From the NCBI GenBank assembly GCA_003577005.1, contig QEUW01000289.1:1-10068 (forward strand): 10,068 bases of DNA. Reading direction: 5' to 3'. The DNA comes from Chloroflexota bacterium. GTDB lineage: Bacteria; Chloroflexota; Anaerolineae; Caldilineales; Caldilineaceae. This document shows, piece after piece, positions 1 through 6,028 of this stretch. Positions within the stretch are counted from its first letter, which is position 1; every line of letters starts with the position of its first letter. Under the pieces are notes generated by a model. That model was not told where the DNA came from and ran no database searches. It saw only the letters and a program-made list of their open reading frames with translations. Position numbers and translations under genes: made by a program.

Positions 1-408
1 GGTACGATACCGCCGGGTGGAACCGTGCCGCCGGCGCCGATCGACTTTGTCAACGGCTTTGTGCGGGTCGTCCACGCCGCCCCGTTTGCCGCCGATGTGA
101 ATGACACGGCTGTGGACATTTGCGACGAGAACGATACCCCCATTCCTGGTCTGATCGGCTTGCTCTATCTCAACGAAAGTGGCTATCTCCCCTTCTCCCC
201 CGGCACCTATGACTGGTATGTCGGTACACCCGGCTGCGCCAGCCAGATGGTAGACATTCCCGCCTTCAACCTGTTTGTCAATGCAGCGCTCACGCTCTAT
301 ATTCTGGGTGATGGCACCAACCAGCAGTTTACAACCGTGCTGAGCGTGGACCGCGTCGGTCTGAACCAAGTCGTTCATCTGCCGCTGATCCAGCCAAAGT
401 CCCAATAG
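1..408 (+). CDS. DUF4397 domain protein, C-terminal part (5' end outside window)
   Basis: The frame is open from base 1 (first codons GTIPPGGTVPP) and stops with TAG at 406-408, so about 135 C-terminal residues are present and the start lies upstream. The GTG at 25 is internal, because the reading frame continues before it. The motif VRVVHAAPFAADV is the hallmark opening of a DUF4397 domain (family consensus roughly VRVVHASPDAPAVDV), a beta-sandwich module of secreted or cell-surface proteins of unknown function. The Gly-Thr-Pro-rich segment just before it looks like an inter-domain linker, so the full protein probably has other domains, perhaps another DUF4397 copy. Gene expression ends at the strong palindrome 33 bp after the stop. 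The domain call is recognition by eye; no biochemical role can be assigned. Confidence 0.82.
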   Translation, partial: GTIPPGGTVPPAPIDFVNGFVRVVHAAPFAADVNDTAVDICDENDTPIPGLIGLLYLNESGYLPFSPGTYDWYVGTPGCASQMVDIPAFNLFVNAALTLYILGDGTNQQFTTVLSVDRVGLNQVVHLPLIQPKSQ

Positions 409-440
409 GTAGTGGACCCCAGACGGTTCAATCGAGCTCT

Positions 441-486
441 GTTTGAAAAGGGCGGTTTTGCAGCTGCAAAACCGCCCTTTTCAAAC
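441..486. terminator. 46-bp perfect palindrome, probable bidirectional terminator
   Basis: The left arm 441-463 and right arm 464-486 are exact reverse complements with no spacer; the centre is GCAGCTGC. Each arm contains GGGCGG or CCGCCC, and on both strands the GC-rich part of the stem is followed by TTTTC, as expected of an intrinsic terminator that works in both directions. It sits 33 bp after the DUF4397 stop codon. A perfect palindrome without a loop is unusual for a plain terminator, and it could instead be a REP-type intergenic element. Confidence 0.7.
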
Positions 487-534
487 AACCACGAGGCCAG
501 GCGGGTGTGTCCGAAATTTGGGGCAGGCGGCCGA

Positions 535-600
535 CCTTCCAGGAAGGGGGCGGGAACCGTCTGGTCGAGCAGCCGTCTTTGCCCCCTTCCTGGAAGGGGG
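535..600. repeat. 17-bp inverted repeat with nested palindrome
   Basis: Bases 535-551 and 581-597 are exact reverse complements separated by 29 nt. The arms are themselves palindromic: CCTTCCAGGAAGG at 535-547, and nine pairs around a single T at 582-600 (CCCCCTTCC-T-GGAAGGGGG). The right hairpin has an alternative partner: AAGGGG at 594-599 can pair with CCCCTT at 614-619, followed by more T residues. The element could therefore fold in two mutually exclusive ways. It may be a second terminator or a REP-like unit. Confidence 0.65.
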
Positions 601-679
601 TCGTGCAAACTCGCCCCTTTTTCTGGACGCACCCAGGTCAGGCTGCGCCGGTGCAACCTGACCTATGTTGTGGTATAAT
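599..679 (+). repeat. Promoter-bearing dispersed repeat, copy 1
   Basis: This segment resembles 9792-9872. Nineteen bases are identical (607-625 and 9800-9818, beginning AAACTCGCCCC), followed by a diverging match: ACGC, CCCA and GGTCAG blocks with a 3-base insertion in copy 2, then a shared CGCC followed by a TGCA-containing -35 region, and a -10-like box 17 nt beyond in both. Both copies lie in spacers upstream of plus-strand genes. This suggests duplication of a promoter or leader module within the genome. Confidence 0.55.
635..679 (+). promoter_or_regulatory. Extended -10 promoter with overlapping operator-like dyad
   Basis: TATAAT at 674-679 matches the consensus -10 box and is preceded by TGG at 671-673, an extended -10 element. 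The best-placed -35 is weak (GTGCAA at 651-656, 17-nt spacing). Across that -35 lies a dyad: AGGTCAGG at 635-642 pairs exactly with CCTGACCT at 657-664, and TGC at 644-646 pairs with GCA at 653-655. A dyad over the -35 of an exporter operon is a typical repressor site (TetR or MarR class), but the binding protein is not known. Transcription would begin near 686 and read the leader ORF and the MFS gene. Confidence 0.6.
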
Positions 680-711
680 CAGCGCAGGACAAAGAAGGCA
701 TTGGAGGAAGC

Positions 712-774
712 ATGACCATGCAAACCTTGCCTGTGACTGAGATCTTCGCCAGCCCCTTTGCGGATAGCGAATGA
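712..774 (+). CDS. 20-aa leader ORF overlapping the MFS start
   Basis: ATG at 712 follows a GGAGG sequence (703-707) by four bases and opens a 20-codon frame beginning MTMQTLPVTE and ending with TGA at 772-774. That stop overlaps the ATG of the MFS frame (771-773) in an ATGA arrangement. It sits about 25 nt after the predicted transcription start, so it is the first translatable frame on the message. The MFS start at 771 has no ribosome site of its own, so ribosomes ending this leader could re-initiate there. The peptide has no run of one amino acid that would point to classical attenuation and resembles nothing I recognise. It may be a coupling device rather than a functional peptide. Confidence 0.5.
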   Translation: MTMQTLPVTEIFASPFADSE

Positions 775-2033
775 AGGCTGCCGCAAGTCAACCAACAGGA
801 CGCCACATGACCACATCTCCGCGTGGGGCCGTCTACGCCAAACTGGCCCTCACTCTGGGTATCCTTACCGCGTTTGCCCCCTTTTCTATCGACATGTACC
901 TGCCTGGGCTGCCGGCCATTGCCCAAGAGTTCAACACCGATACCGCCGCCGTGCAACAGACGCTGGCAGTCTTCTTTTTAGGGCTGTCGCTGGGGCAGGT
1001 CTTTTACGGACCGATCTCCGACCGGCTGGGCCGGCGGCGCCCGCTGCTCTTTGGCTGTCTGCTCTATTCCGCCGCCTGTATCGGCTGCGCACTGGCGCCA
1101 TCGCTGGGGAGCCTGGTCGCCTTGCGCTTTGCCCAGGCGCTGGGCGGGTGCGCTGGCGTGGTGATCGCCCGGTCGGTGGTGCGCGACCTCTTTGACCAGA
1201 CCGAATCGGCGCGCATGTACTCGCTGCTCATGTTGGTGCTAGGGGTGGCGCCGATCACTGCGCCGCTCATCGGCGGGCAACTGCTGCTCTTCTTTGGCTG
1301 GCGCTCCATCTTTGTTGCGCTCTTTGGTTTTGGCGTGCTCTGCCTGCTGCTGGTCTTCTTTGTGTTGCCCGAAACCTTGCCCGCCGAACGGCGCGCCCGC
1401 ACCGGGCTGAGCGTGGCGCTGCGCACCTATGGCAGCCTACTCATCGACGGGCGCTACATGGGCTATGCGCTGGCCGGCGGGCTGGCCTCGGCGGGGATGT
1501 TTGCCTATATCGCCGGTTCGCCCTTTGTCTTTATCGAGTTGAACGGCGTGGCGCCCGAACACTTTGGCCTGATCTTTGGCACGAACGCGATTGGGCTGAT
1601 CACGGCCTCGCAGATCAACCGCTGGCTACTGGGCTATTACACCAGCGGGCAGATTCTCACCGCCGCGCTGGCCTTCACCGCCGGCGCCAGCCTGCTGCTG
1701 GCGGGTGTAGCGGCCACCGGCATCGGCGGTTTTGTGGCGCTGCTGGTGGTGCTCTTTTTTACCATTGCCAGCACCGGCTTTGTGGGCCCCAATTCCACGG
1801 CGGCAGCCATGGCGCCCTATGGTAGCCGCGCCGGCAGCGCGGCAGCGCTGTTGGGGTCGGTGCAATTCGCCTGTGGCGCAGCGGCGGGTGCGCTGGTCGG
1901 CGTGCTCCACAACGGCACTGCCCTGCCCATGGCCGGGACGATTGCGCTGTGTGGCGTGAGCGCCTTCCTGGTCTTGCAATTTCTGGCGTTGCGCCGCCAG
2001 CCACAGCCGGCGCCGTCTCCCGAATCCACGTAA
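771..2033 (+). CDS. MFS drug exporter, Bcr/CflA (DHA1) type
   Basis: The 420-residue product is a 12-helix inner-membrane proton antiporter of the DHA1 class; Bcr/CflA members export drugs such as bicyclomycin, chloramphenicol or sulfonamides. Visible family features are DMYLPGLPAI at the end of helix 1 (41-50), motif A GPISDRLGRRRP between helices 2 and 3 (80-91), the motif B region RFAQALGG (119-126) with the following R, the antiporter motif C region PITAPLIGGQLL (161-172), and GPN in the second half (349-351). The length is normal and the frame intact. The start at 771 lacks a ribosome site but overlaps the leader stop; an alternative ATG at 807 follows only a weak AGGA, and either gives a normal cytoplasmic N-terminus. 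The substrate cannot be read from sequence. Sixty bases later, on the same strand, comes the DUF3052-like gene, with no obvious terminator between. Confidence 0.92.
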   Translation: MKAAASQPTGRHMTTSPRGAVYAKLALTLGILTAFAPFSIDMYLPGLPAIAQEFNTDTAAVQQTLAVFFLGLSLGQVFYGPISDRLGRRRPLLFGCLLYSAACIGCALAPSLGSLVALRFAQALGGCAGVVIARSVVRDLFDQTESARMYSLLMLVLGVAPITAPLIGGQLLLFFGWRSIFVALFGFGVLCLLLVFFVLPETLPAERRARTGLSVALRTYGSLLIDGRYMGYALAGGLASAGMFAYIAGSPFVFIELNGVAPEHFGLIFGTNAIGLITASQINRWLLGYYTSGQILTAALAFTAGASLLLAGVAATGIGGFVALLVVLFFTIASTGFVGPNSTAAAMAPYGSRAGSAAALLGSVQFACGAAAGALVGVLHNGTALPMAGTIALCGVSAFLVLQFLALRRQPQPAPSPEST

Positions 2034-2092
2034 TCAAATTCTTACCGCCCGGCAGTGGCCTGTTCAAGGCTTCGTTTGCTATAAGGAGACCC

Positions 2093-2551
2093 ATGCCAAC
2101 CGTTTTTGAAAAACTAAACCTGAAGAATCAGGATCAAATCGTCGTACTGAATGCCCCACCGAGCTTTGAGGACGAGCTAGCCAATCTTGCAAATGTCTCG
2201 GTCATTCGGGACATCGACGCCGTGAGCGAACTTTCGTTTTCACTGGCGTTTGTCACCAAGCAGGACGAACTGAACACTATCGCTGCCGGTGTGACGGCAA
2301 AAGCCAAAGGAGATACGGTCGTCTGGTTTGCCTACCCGAAGGGAAGTTCGAAGCGATACAAATGTGAGTTCAACCGTGATTCGGGCTGGACTGTGCTCGG
2401 TGCAGCTGGTTTCGAGCCTGTGCGTCAGGTCGCAATCGATGAGGATTGGTCCGCCCTGCGCTTTCGGCGCGTGGAGTTCATCAAGTCGATGAAACGAGAC
2501 CCTAGCCGGGCTTCATCCATCGAGGGGAAGAAACGGACGTCGGCCCGATGA
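2093..2551 (+). CDS. Conserved small protein, DUF3052-like
   Basis: The product has 152 residues. The start at 2093 is chosen because AAGGAG (2083-2088) lies four bases before it; the open frame extends further upstream but into the MFS 3' end. The protein is soluble, with no signal peptide or helix. Its pattern LNAPPSFE (19-26), an alternating hydrophobic middle (LAFVTKQDEL, 51-60), VVWFAYPKGSSK (76-87) and AIDEDWSALRFRR (114-126) resembles what I recall of the DUF3052 family (LNAP...; WVAWPK; VDETWSGLK), whose function is unknown. The family match is from memory and moderate. Base composition differs from the neighbours: 25 of the 60 bases at 2101-2160 are G or C, against a clearly GC-rich MFS gene, which hints at separate ancestry. 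Its stop overlaps the next micro-ORF start. Confidence 0.8.
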   Translation: MPTVFEKLNLKNQDQIVVLNAPPSFEDELANLANVSVIRDIDAVSELSFSLAFVTKQDELNTIAAGVTAKAKGDTVVWFAYPKGSSKRYKCEFNRDSGWTVLGAAGFEPVRQVAIDEDWSALRFRRVEFIKSMKRDPSRASSIEGKKRTSAR

Positions 2552-2613
2552 ACGCTTTCGCCAGCTACAAACGCTTCTACCAAAGCTTCACGATGCAAAA
2601 GGGTGGGTTATGA
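2548..2613 (+). CDS. 21-aa micro-ORF bridging two genes by ATGA overlaps
   Basis: ATG at 2548-2550 overlaps the TGA of the DUF3052-like gene (2549-2551). The frame encodes 21 residues (MNAFASYKRFYQSF..., aromatic and basic) and ends with TGA at 2611-2613, which overlaps the ATG of the propeller gene (2610-2612). The micro-ORF therefore touches both neighbours by four-base ATGA overlaps and fills the whole gap. No strong ribosome site precedes 2610 (only AAAGGGTGGG), so translation of the propeller gene probably depends on ribosomes passing through this frame. Whether the peptide itself does anything is unknown. It could also be a chance frame. Confidence 0.45.
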   Translation: MNAFASYKRFYQSFTMQKGGL

Positions 2614-4910
2614 GCAACCAACGGCGGTTCATGCTCCTGCTGTTAATGTTGTTGGTCACTCTCTCGAATGGGATATTGGCAGGACTGGGCCCTGTCCAGG
2701 CGGCACTCGAGGAGCGGATGGGTCAGGCAAGTCTGGGCCAACGCTATGTGCGTTCGCTGGTTGTGGCGCCCAGTGACCCGGAGAGGCTGTTTGCTCTCAC
2801 CAACGATGGGCAGATCTGGCGCTCAACCGACCGTGGCGGCGCGTGGACCCACGTCTATACCGCCGATTCCGGGCTTACGGCGTTGGCGCTGGGTATCGAC
2901 TACCGGCCACCCTATACGCTCTACCTGGGGACGGAGCAGGGGATCTACCGCTCGGACGACAGCGGTGCGCGCTTTGCCCTGGTCAATACACGCCCGGCCC
3001 GCGCCATCAGCGTCTCGCCTGCGGATGCGAATGAGCTTTGGGCCGGTGACGCTACTGTCTGGCGCAGCCGCGATGGGGGCGCGTCGTGGGGCGAAGCCAG
3101 CAACGACATGGTCGCCGCCCAACAGCTTGGCAGCCCGATTGTCATCGTCCCACCCCAGAACAATCCGTTCCTGGTGGTGGGCTTAGCCCGGAGCGGGGTC
3201 CGCTATCTATGGCGCAGTTCGGGCAACGGCTTTTGGAAGTCTTTGCCCACGCCCTCTACTTGGGATCGCACACCGGTGGAGGCGCTAGGGCTGGCCTGGG
3301 ACAACGGCAATCGTACCCTCTTCGCCGGGGATGTGGGCGGGCGGCTCTACCAGAGTACGAATGTCACCAATCCCGACGAGCGTGGTGTAACCTGGACGGT
3401 TGCCCATGACTTTGGCGCCGGGTATCAGGTGGTTCCGCTGGCAGTGGGGCAGGGGCCGTCGCTCTATATCACCCTACGTCACCCATCCGGCAATCAACTG
3501 GTGCGGGGAACCAGGACCGATGGCGTCTGGGAATGGCAAAGGTTGCGCCTGCTCCAGGCGCCGGCAGCGTCCGTGGCGCGCACCATGCCAAGACAGCGAC
3601 AGGAAGATATTTTTGTCAACACAACCGGCGGCCTCTGGCGCATCGCCGGGGCCAATGGGCGGCTCTCTCTGCTGATGGGCGAACAAAACGAAATCATCCA
3701 ACTGGCGATAGCCCCAGATGGCCAACGGATCGCCTATATTGTAGATACCCAACCGTATGAATTGACGCTGGGGCTGGAGCTGCGTCTGCTGGAACTCCCT
3801 TCTGCTCGTGTACAGGCGATCACGCCGCTCCAGCCCGACACCCCGCCCGCATCGCTGACCACCGAGGAGTGGGTCACCGCTCGCCATGCCGCCAGCCCCA
3901 TCGAAGACAGGTTCCGCGGCGGTAGTCTGGCCTGGTCGCCCGATGGGCAGCAACTGGCTTTTCTCAGTTTTCACGATGGGGTTTCGTCTGATCTCTATCT
4001 TTACCACTTGAGGGATGGCGCGATCAGCCGGCTGAGCGACGGGCCGGCACATGCTTATCAGCTCAACTGGTCGCCCGACGGTCGGTATATTTTTTACACG
4101 AGCGCTTCTGGGTTTGACACCAAAGCGCCTTACCAGATTCCCGTCGGCGCGTGGGTAGCGGCCGCCGATGGCAGCGGCAACCGCAGCCTCTACGAGATCG
4201 ACCCTCAGAGCGCGGGCGAAACCTTTGTGGCGTGGCTGGACGAGAAGACGGTTCTGGTCTATAGTTCTCCGCTCCGTTGTACCCACGTCAATCTACGGAC
4301 AGTGGATGTAGAGAGCGGCGCCACCCAACTGATCCTGGCCGCTGAGTTTTCGAGCATCGCCTATGATTCCAGGGTGGGCGCTGCCCTGATCAGCGCGTGG
4401 TCTTCGCTCCGCTGTAAGCCCGCCGCGCCGCCGGGCATCCATCTCTGGCGCGGCGCGGGCGCTGAGATCAAGCAGCTAGCGGCGACCGAATACTCGATTA
4501 CACTTGATCCCGCCCGGCCCGGTTGGCTGGTGATGGGTGACAGCTTCTTGCGTGTTAGCCCGGCGGGTGAATTGACCCCCGGCGGCGATATGCCGGAGGT
4601 TACCTGCCAGTATCGTTTTGGCCGCGATGTCCTGGCGTGGACCAGCAGCCCCGGCGCCTCGCGCAATCCATTTGCGCCTGGCCTCTGGATCACTCCCTTT
4701 GGCGAAGCGCCGCGCCGCATCCACGACCAGGTCTCCCGGATGTTCTTGTGGTCGACGGATGGGACAGCGCTCTATTTTGTGGATGCGCGCGGCGATGGCC
4801 TATACCGCGCCGCCGCGCCCGACTTCCGCCCCGTGCGGCTGGGTACGACACCACTGGTGCGCTCACTGCACGGACGGGGCGCAACTGTTGCCTTTCAGGG
4901 GTGCGGCTGA
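2610..4910 (+). CDS. Secreted two-part beta-propeller protein (Asp-box plus PD40 repeats)
   Basis: The 766-residue product begins with a basic n-region, a Leu-rich core and a signal-peptidase-like VQA cleavage site near residue 31, so it is exported. The N-terminal half has Asp-box/BNR motifs (S-x-D-x-G-x-x-W): STDRGGAW 72-79, SDDSGARF 115-122, SRDGGASW 153-160 and a degenerate SSGNGFW 203-209, as in sortilin, sialidase and Ycf48-type propellers. From about 360 the repeats change to the TolB/PD40 type: APDG 368-371, WSPDG 442-446, WSPDG 487-491, WSTDG 714-718. Four cysteines (557, 602, 666, 765) in the C-terminal part could form disulfides outside the cell. No catalytic residues or membrane anchor are evident; a binding or scaffolding role is the usual inference. 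It is the last gene before a hairpin. Confidence 0.85.
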   Translation: MSNQRRFMLLLLMLLVTLSNGILAGLGPVQAALEERMGQASLGQRYVRSLVVAPSDPERLFALTNDGQIWRSTDRGGAWTHVYTADSGLTALALGIDYRPPYTLYLGTEQGIYRSDDSGARFALVNTRPARAISVSPADANELWAGDATVWRSRDGGASWGEASNDMVAAQQLGSPIVIVPPQNNPFLVVGLARSGVRYLWRSSGNGFWKSLPTPSTWDRTPVEALGLAWDNGNRTLFAGDVGGRLYQSTNVTNPDERGVTWTVAHDFGAGYQVVPLAVGQGPSLYITLRHPSGNQLVRGTRTDGVWEWQRLRLLQAPAASVARTMPRQRQEDIFVNTTGGLWRIAGANGRLSLLMGEQNEIIQLAIAPDGQRIAYIVDTQPYELTLGLELRLLELPSARVQAITPLQPDTPPASLTTEEWVTARHAASPIEDRFRGGSLAWSPDGQQLAFLSFHDGVSSDLYLYHLRDGAISRLSDGPAHAYQLNWSPDGRYIFYTSASGFDTKAPYQIPVGAWVAAADGSGNRSLYEIDPQSAGETFVAWLDEKTVLVYSSPLRCTHVNLRTVDVESGATQLILAAEFSSIAYDSRVGAALISAWSSLRCKPAAPPGIHLWRGAGAEIKQLAATEYSITLDPARPGWLVMGDSFLRVSPAGELTPGGDMPEVTCQYRFGRDVLAWTSSPGASRNPFAPGLWITPFGEAPRRIHDQVSRMFLWSTDGTALYFVDARGDGLYRAAAPDFRPVRLGTTPLVRSLHGRGATVAFQGCG

Positions 4911-4933
4911 GAAGACAGGATGTGATAAGTGAA

Positions 4934-4981
4934 GAGTGAGGAGTGAGGAGTGGATCATCTATCATTCCTCACTCCTCACTC
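4934..4981. terminator. Heptamer-built hairpin between convergent genes
   Basis: Bases 4934-4949 and 4966-4981 are exact reverse complements (16 bp) around a 16-nt loop. The left arm is a tandem of GAGTGAG (4934-4940, 4941-4947, then partial to 4952), and the right arm is the matching CTCACTC pair (4968-4974, 4975-4981). It lies between the propeller stop (4910) and the MarR-GNAT stop (4986) and can serve both strands. There is no long T-run after the stem, so termination efficiency is uncertain. Confidence 0.65.
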
Positions 4982-4985
4982 GTCT

Positions 4986-5915
4986 TCAAAATGTCAGCTC
5001 CCACGTCTCGCCCACCAGGTCGTGGCCAAAGCTGTGATGTGGCTCGGCGTGGACGAGTGAGAAGCCGGCCCGTTCGTAGATGTGGCGGGCCGCCACCAGC
5101 ACGCTGTTTGTCCAGAGGGTAATCTTGGCATAACCGGCCTGGCGCGCAAAGCGGATACACTCCTCCACCAGCCGGCTGCCGATGCCCAGCCCGCGCGCCT
5201 TCGGCTCCACCAGCAACAGACGCAGTTTGGCTATCTCGTCCGATTGTTTGACAAGAAAGACCGAGCCGGCATTTTCACCATCGCGCTCGGCGATCCAGCA
5301 ACGTTCGTGTTGCGGGTCGAAGTGGTCGATAAAGCCGGCCACGATGCGGGCGACCAGGGCTTCGAACTGCTCGTTCCAGCCGTATTCGGTGGCATAGAGG
5401 GCGCCGTGGCGCTGCACCACCCACCCCATATCTCCGGGCTGGTGGGGCCGCAACAAGTACGGGACTCTGCGCTCTGGCGGGTCGCTCAACAGCGTGGTGA
5501 TGGTCTGCATGGCCTTGACCAGCCGCTCCTGCTCTTCGTCCGCTAGCCAGGCCAACAGGGTGCCAATCTCGTGGTGCGAGCGCGTGTTGATCAAGTCAAA
5601 TGCCACGTCGCCTTGTTCGGTCAATGTGAGCACGCTCTGCCGGCCATCGGTGGGCGAGGGTTGCTTCTGGAGCAGCCCCTGTTTGCCAAAGCTCCGCAAA
5701 ATCCGGCTCAGGTAGCCGGGGTCCAACCCTAATTCGTTGCTGAGTTCGGTGGCCGTGCTCGTCTTGCGTTGGGCAAGCTCGTAGAGCACACGCGCTTCGG
5801 TCAGCGAGAAAGGGCTGTCGAGCAACCCTTCGCGCAACACGCCGATCTGCCGGGTATAGAAGCGATTAAACCGGCGCACTTCGTCGATTCGTTGGTCGAG
5901 TGTGGAGTTCGCCAT
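4986..5915 (-). CDS. MarR-type regulator fused to a GNAT acetyltransferase
   Basis: The 309-residue product has two domains. Residues 1-145 are a MarR winged-helix domain: SPFSLTEARVLYELA (34-48) before the helix-turn-helix at about 53-78 (recognition helix around DPGYLSRILRSF), then the wing with the conserved D-x-R (D90, R92) and a dimerisation helix around 115-145. Residues 152-309 are a GNAT N-acetyltransferase with the acetyl-CoA loop RGLGIG (241-246) and motif B NSVLVAARHIYERAGF (270-285). Such MarR-GNAT fusions are a known bacterial class, mostly uncharacterised; they could couple acetylation of a small molecule or protein to promoter control. ATG at 5915 is preceded on the minus strand by GGAG eight bases away. 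The gene diverges from the damaged nucleotidyltransferase at 6029, whose promoter region it may control. Confidence 0.9.
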   Translation of the reverse strand: MANSTLDQRIDEVRRFNRFYTRQIGVLREGLLDSPFSLTEARVLYELAQRKTSTATELSNELGLDPGYLSRILRSFGKQGLLQKQPSPTDGRQSVLTLTEQGDVAFDLINTRSHHEIGTLLAWLADEEQERLVKAMQTITTLLSDPPERRVPYLLRPHQPGDMGWVVQRHGALYATEYGWNEQFEALVARIVAGFIDHFDPQHERCWIAERDGENAGSVFLVKQSDEIAKLRLLLVEPKARGLGIGSRLVEECIRFARQAGYAKITLWTNSVLVAARHIYERAGFSLVHAEPHHSFGHDLVGETWELTF

Positions 5916-5953
5916 GTTCGTTTCTCCAAAAGATGGGGCGGATGATGATTGCT

Positions 5954-5982
5954 ATTGTCAATTAAATGATTGGCTTTGTCAA
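5954..5982 (-). promoter_or_regulatory. Sigma70-type promoter of the MarR-GNAT gene with possible operator
   Basis: Read on the minus strand, TTGACA (5982-5977, perfect -35) is followed after 17 nt by GACAAT (5959-5954, four of six to the -10 consensus). Between them lies an imperfect dyad: CAAT and ATTG frame a six-base AT-rich centre at 5959-5972. On the plus strand TTGTCAA occurs twice, at 5955 and 5976, exactly 21 bp (two helical turns) apart. This is a good candidate for autoregulation by the MarR domain and control of the divergent gene, though binding is inferred. Confidence 0.6.
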
Positions 5983-6028
5983 GTTTTTTCCGTTTTTGCT
6001 TTTGAATAAATAGGGAGCAAGAAGAACC

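Larger units (their letters stand above)
409..711. other. Intergenic, repeat-dense spacer
   Basis: No convincing gene lies here; the overlapping open frames on both strands are by-products of the palindromes. From left to right the spacer holds a 46-bp perfect palindrome (441-486), a 17-bp inverted repeat with an internal palindromic hairpin (535-600), a poly-C/poly-T stretch (614-622) that starts a sequence repeated near 9800, a dyad (635-664), an extended -10 promoter (674-679), and a GGAGG ribosome site (703-707) for the leader ORF at 712. Confidence 0.7.

Noticed and set aside
412..740. Overlapping open frames of 70-97 codons on both strands in the first spacer
   Set aside because: They run through the palindromes, have no ribosome sites and mirror each other as expected for reverse-complementary DNA.
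3474..4286. 270-codon frame on the minus strand within the propeller gene
   Set aside because: It lies opposite a gene with clear signal peptide and repeat motifs, and its composition (Arg- and Gly-rich, no domain) is typical of the antisense frame of GC-rich genes.
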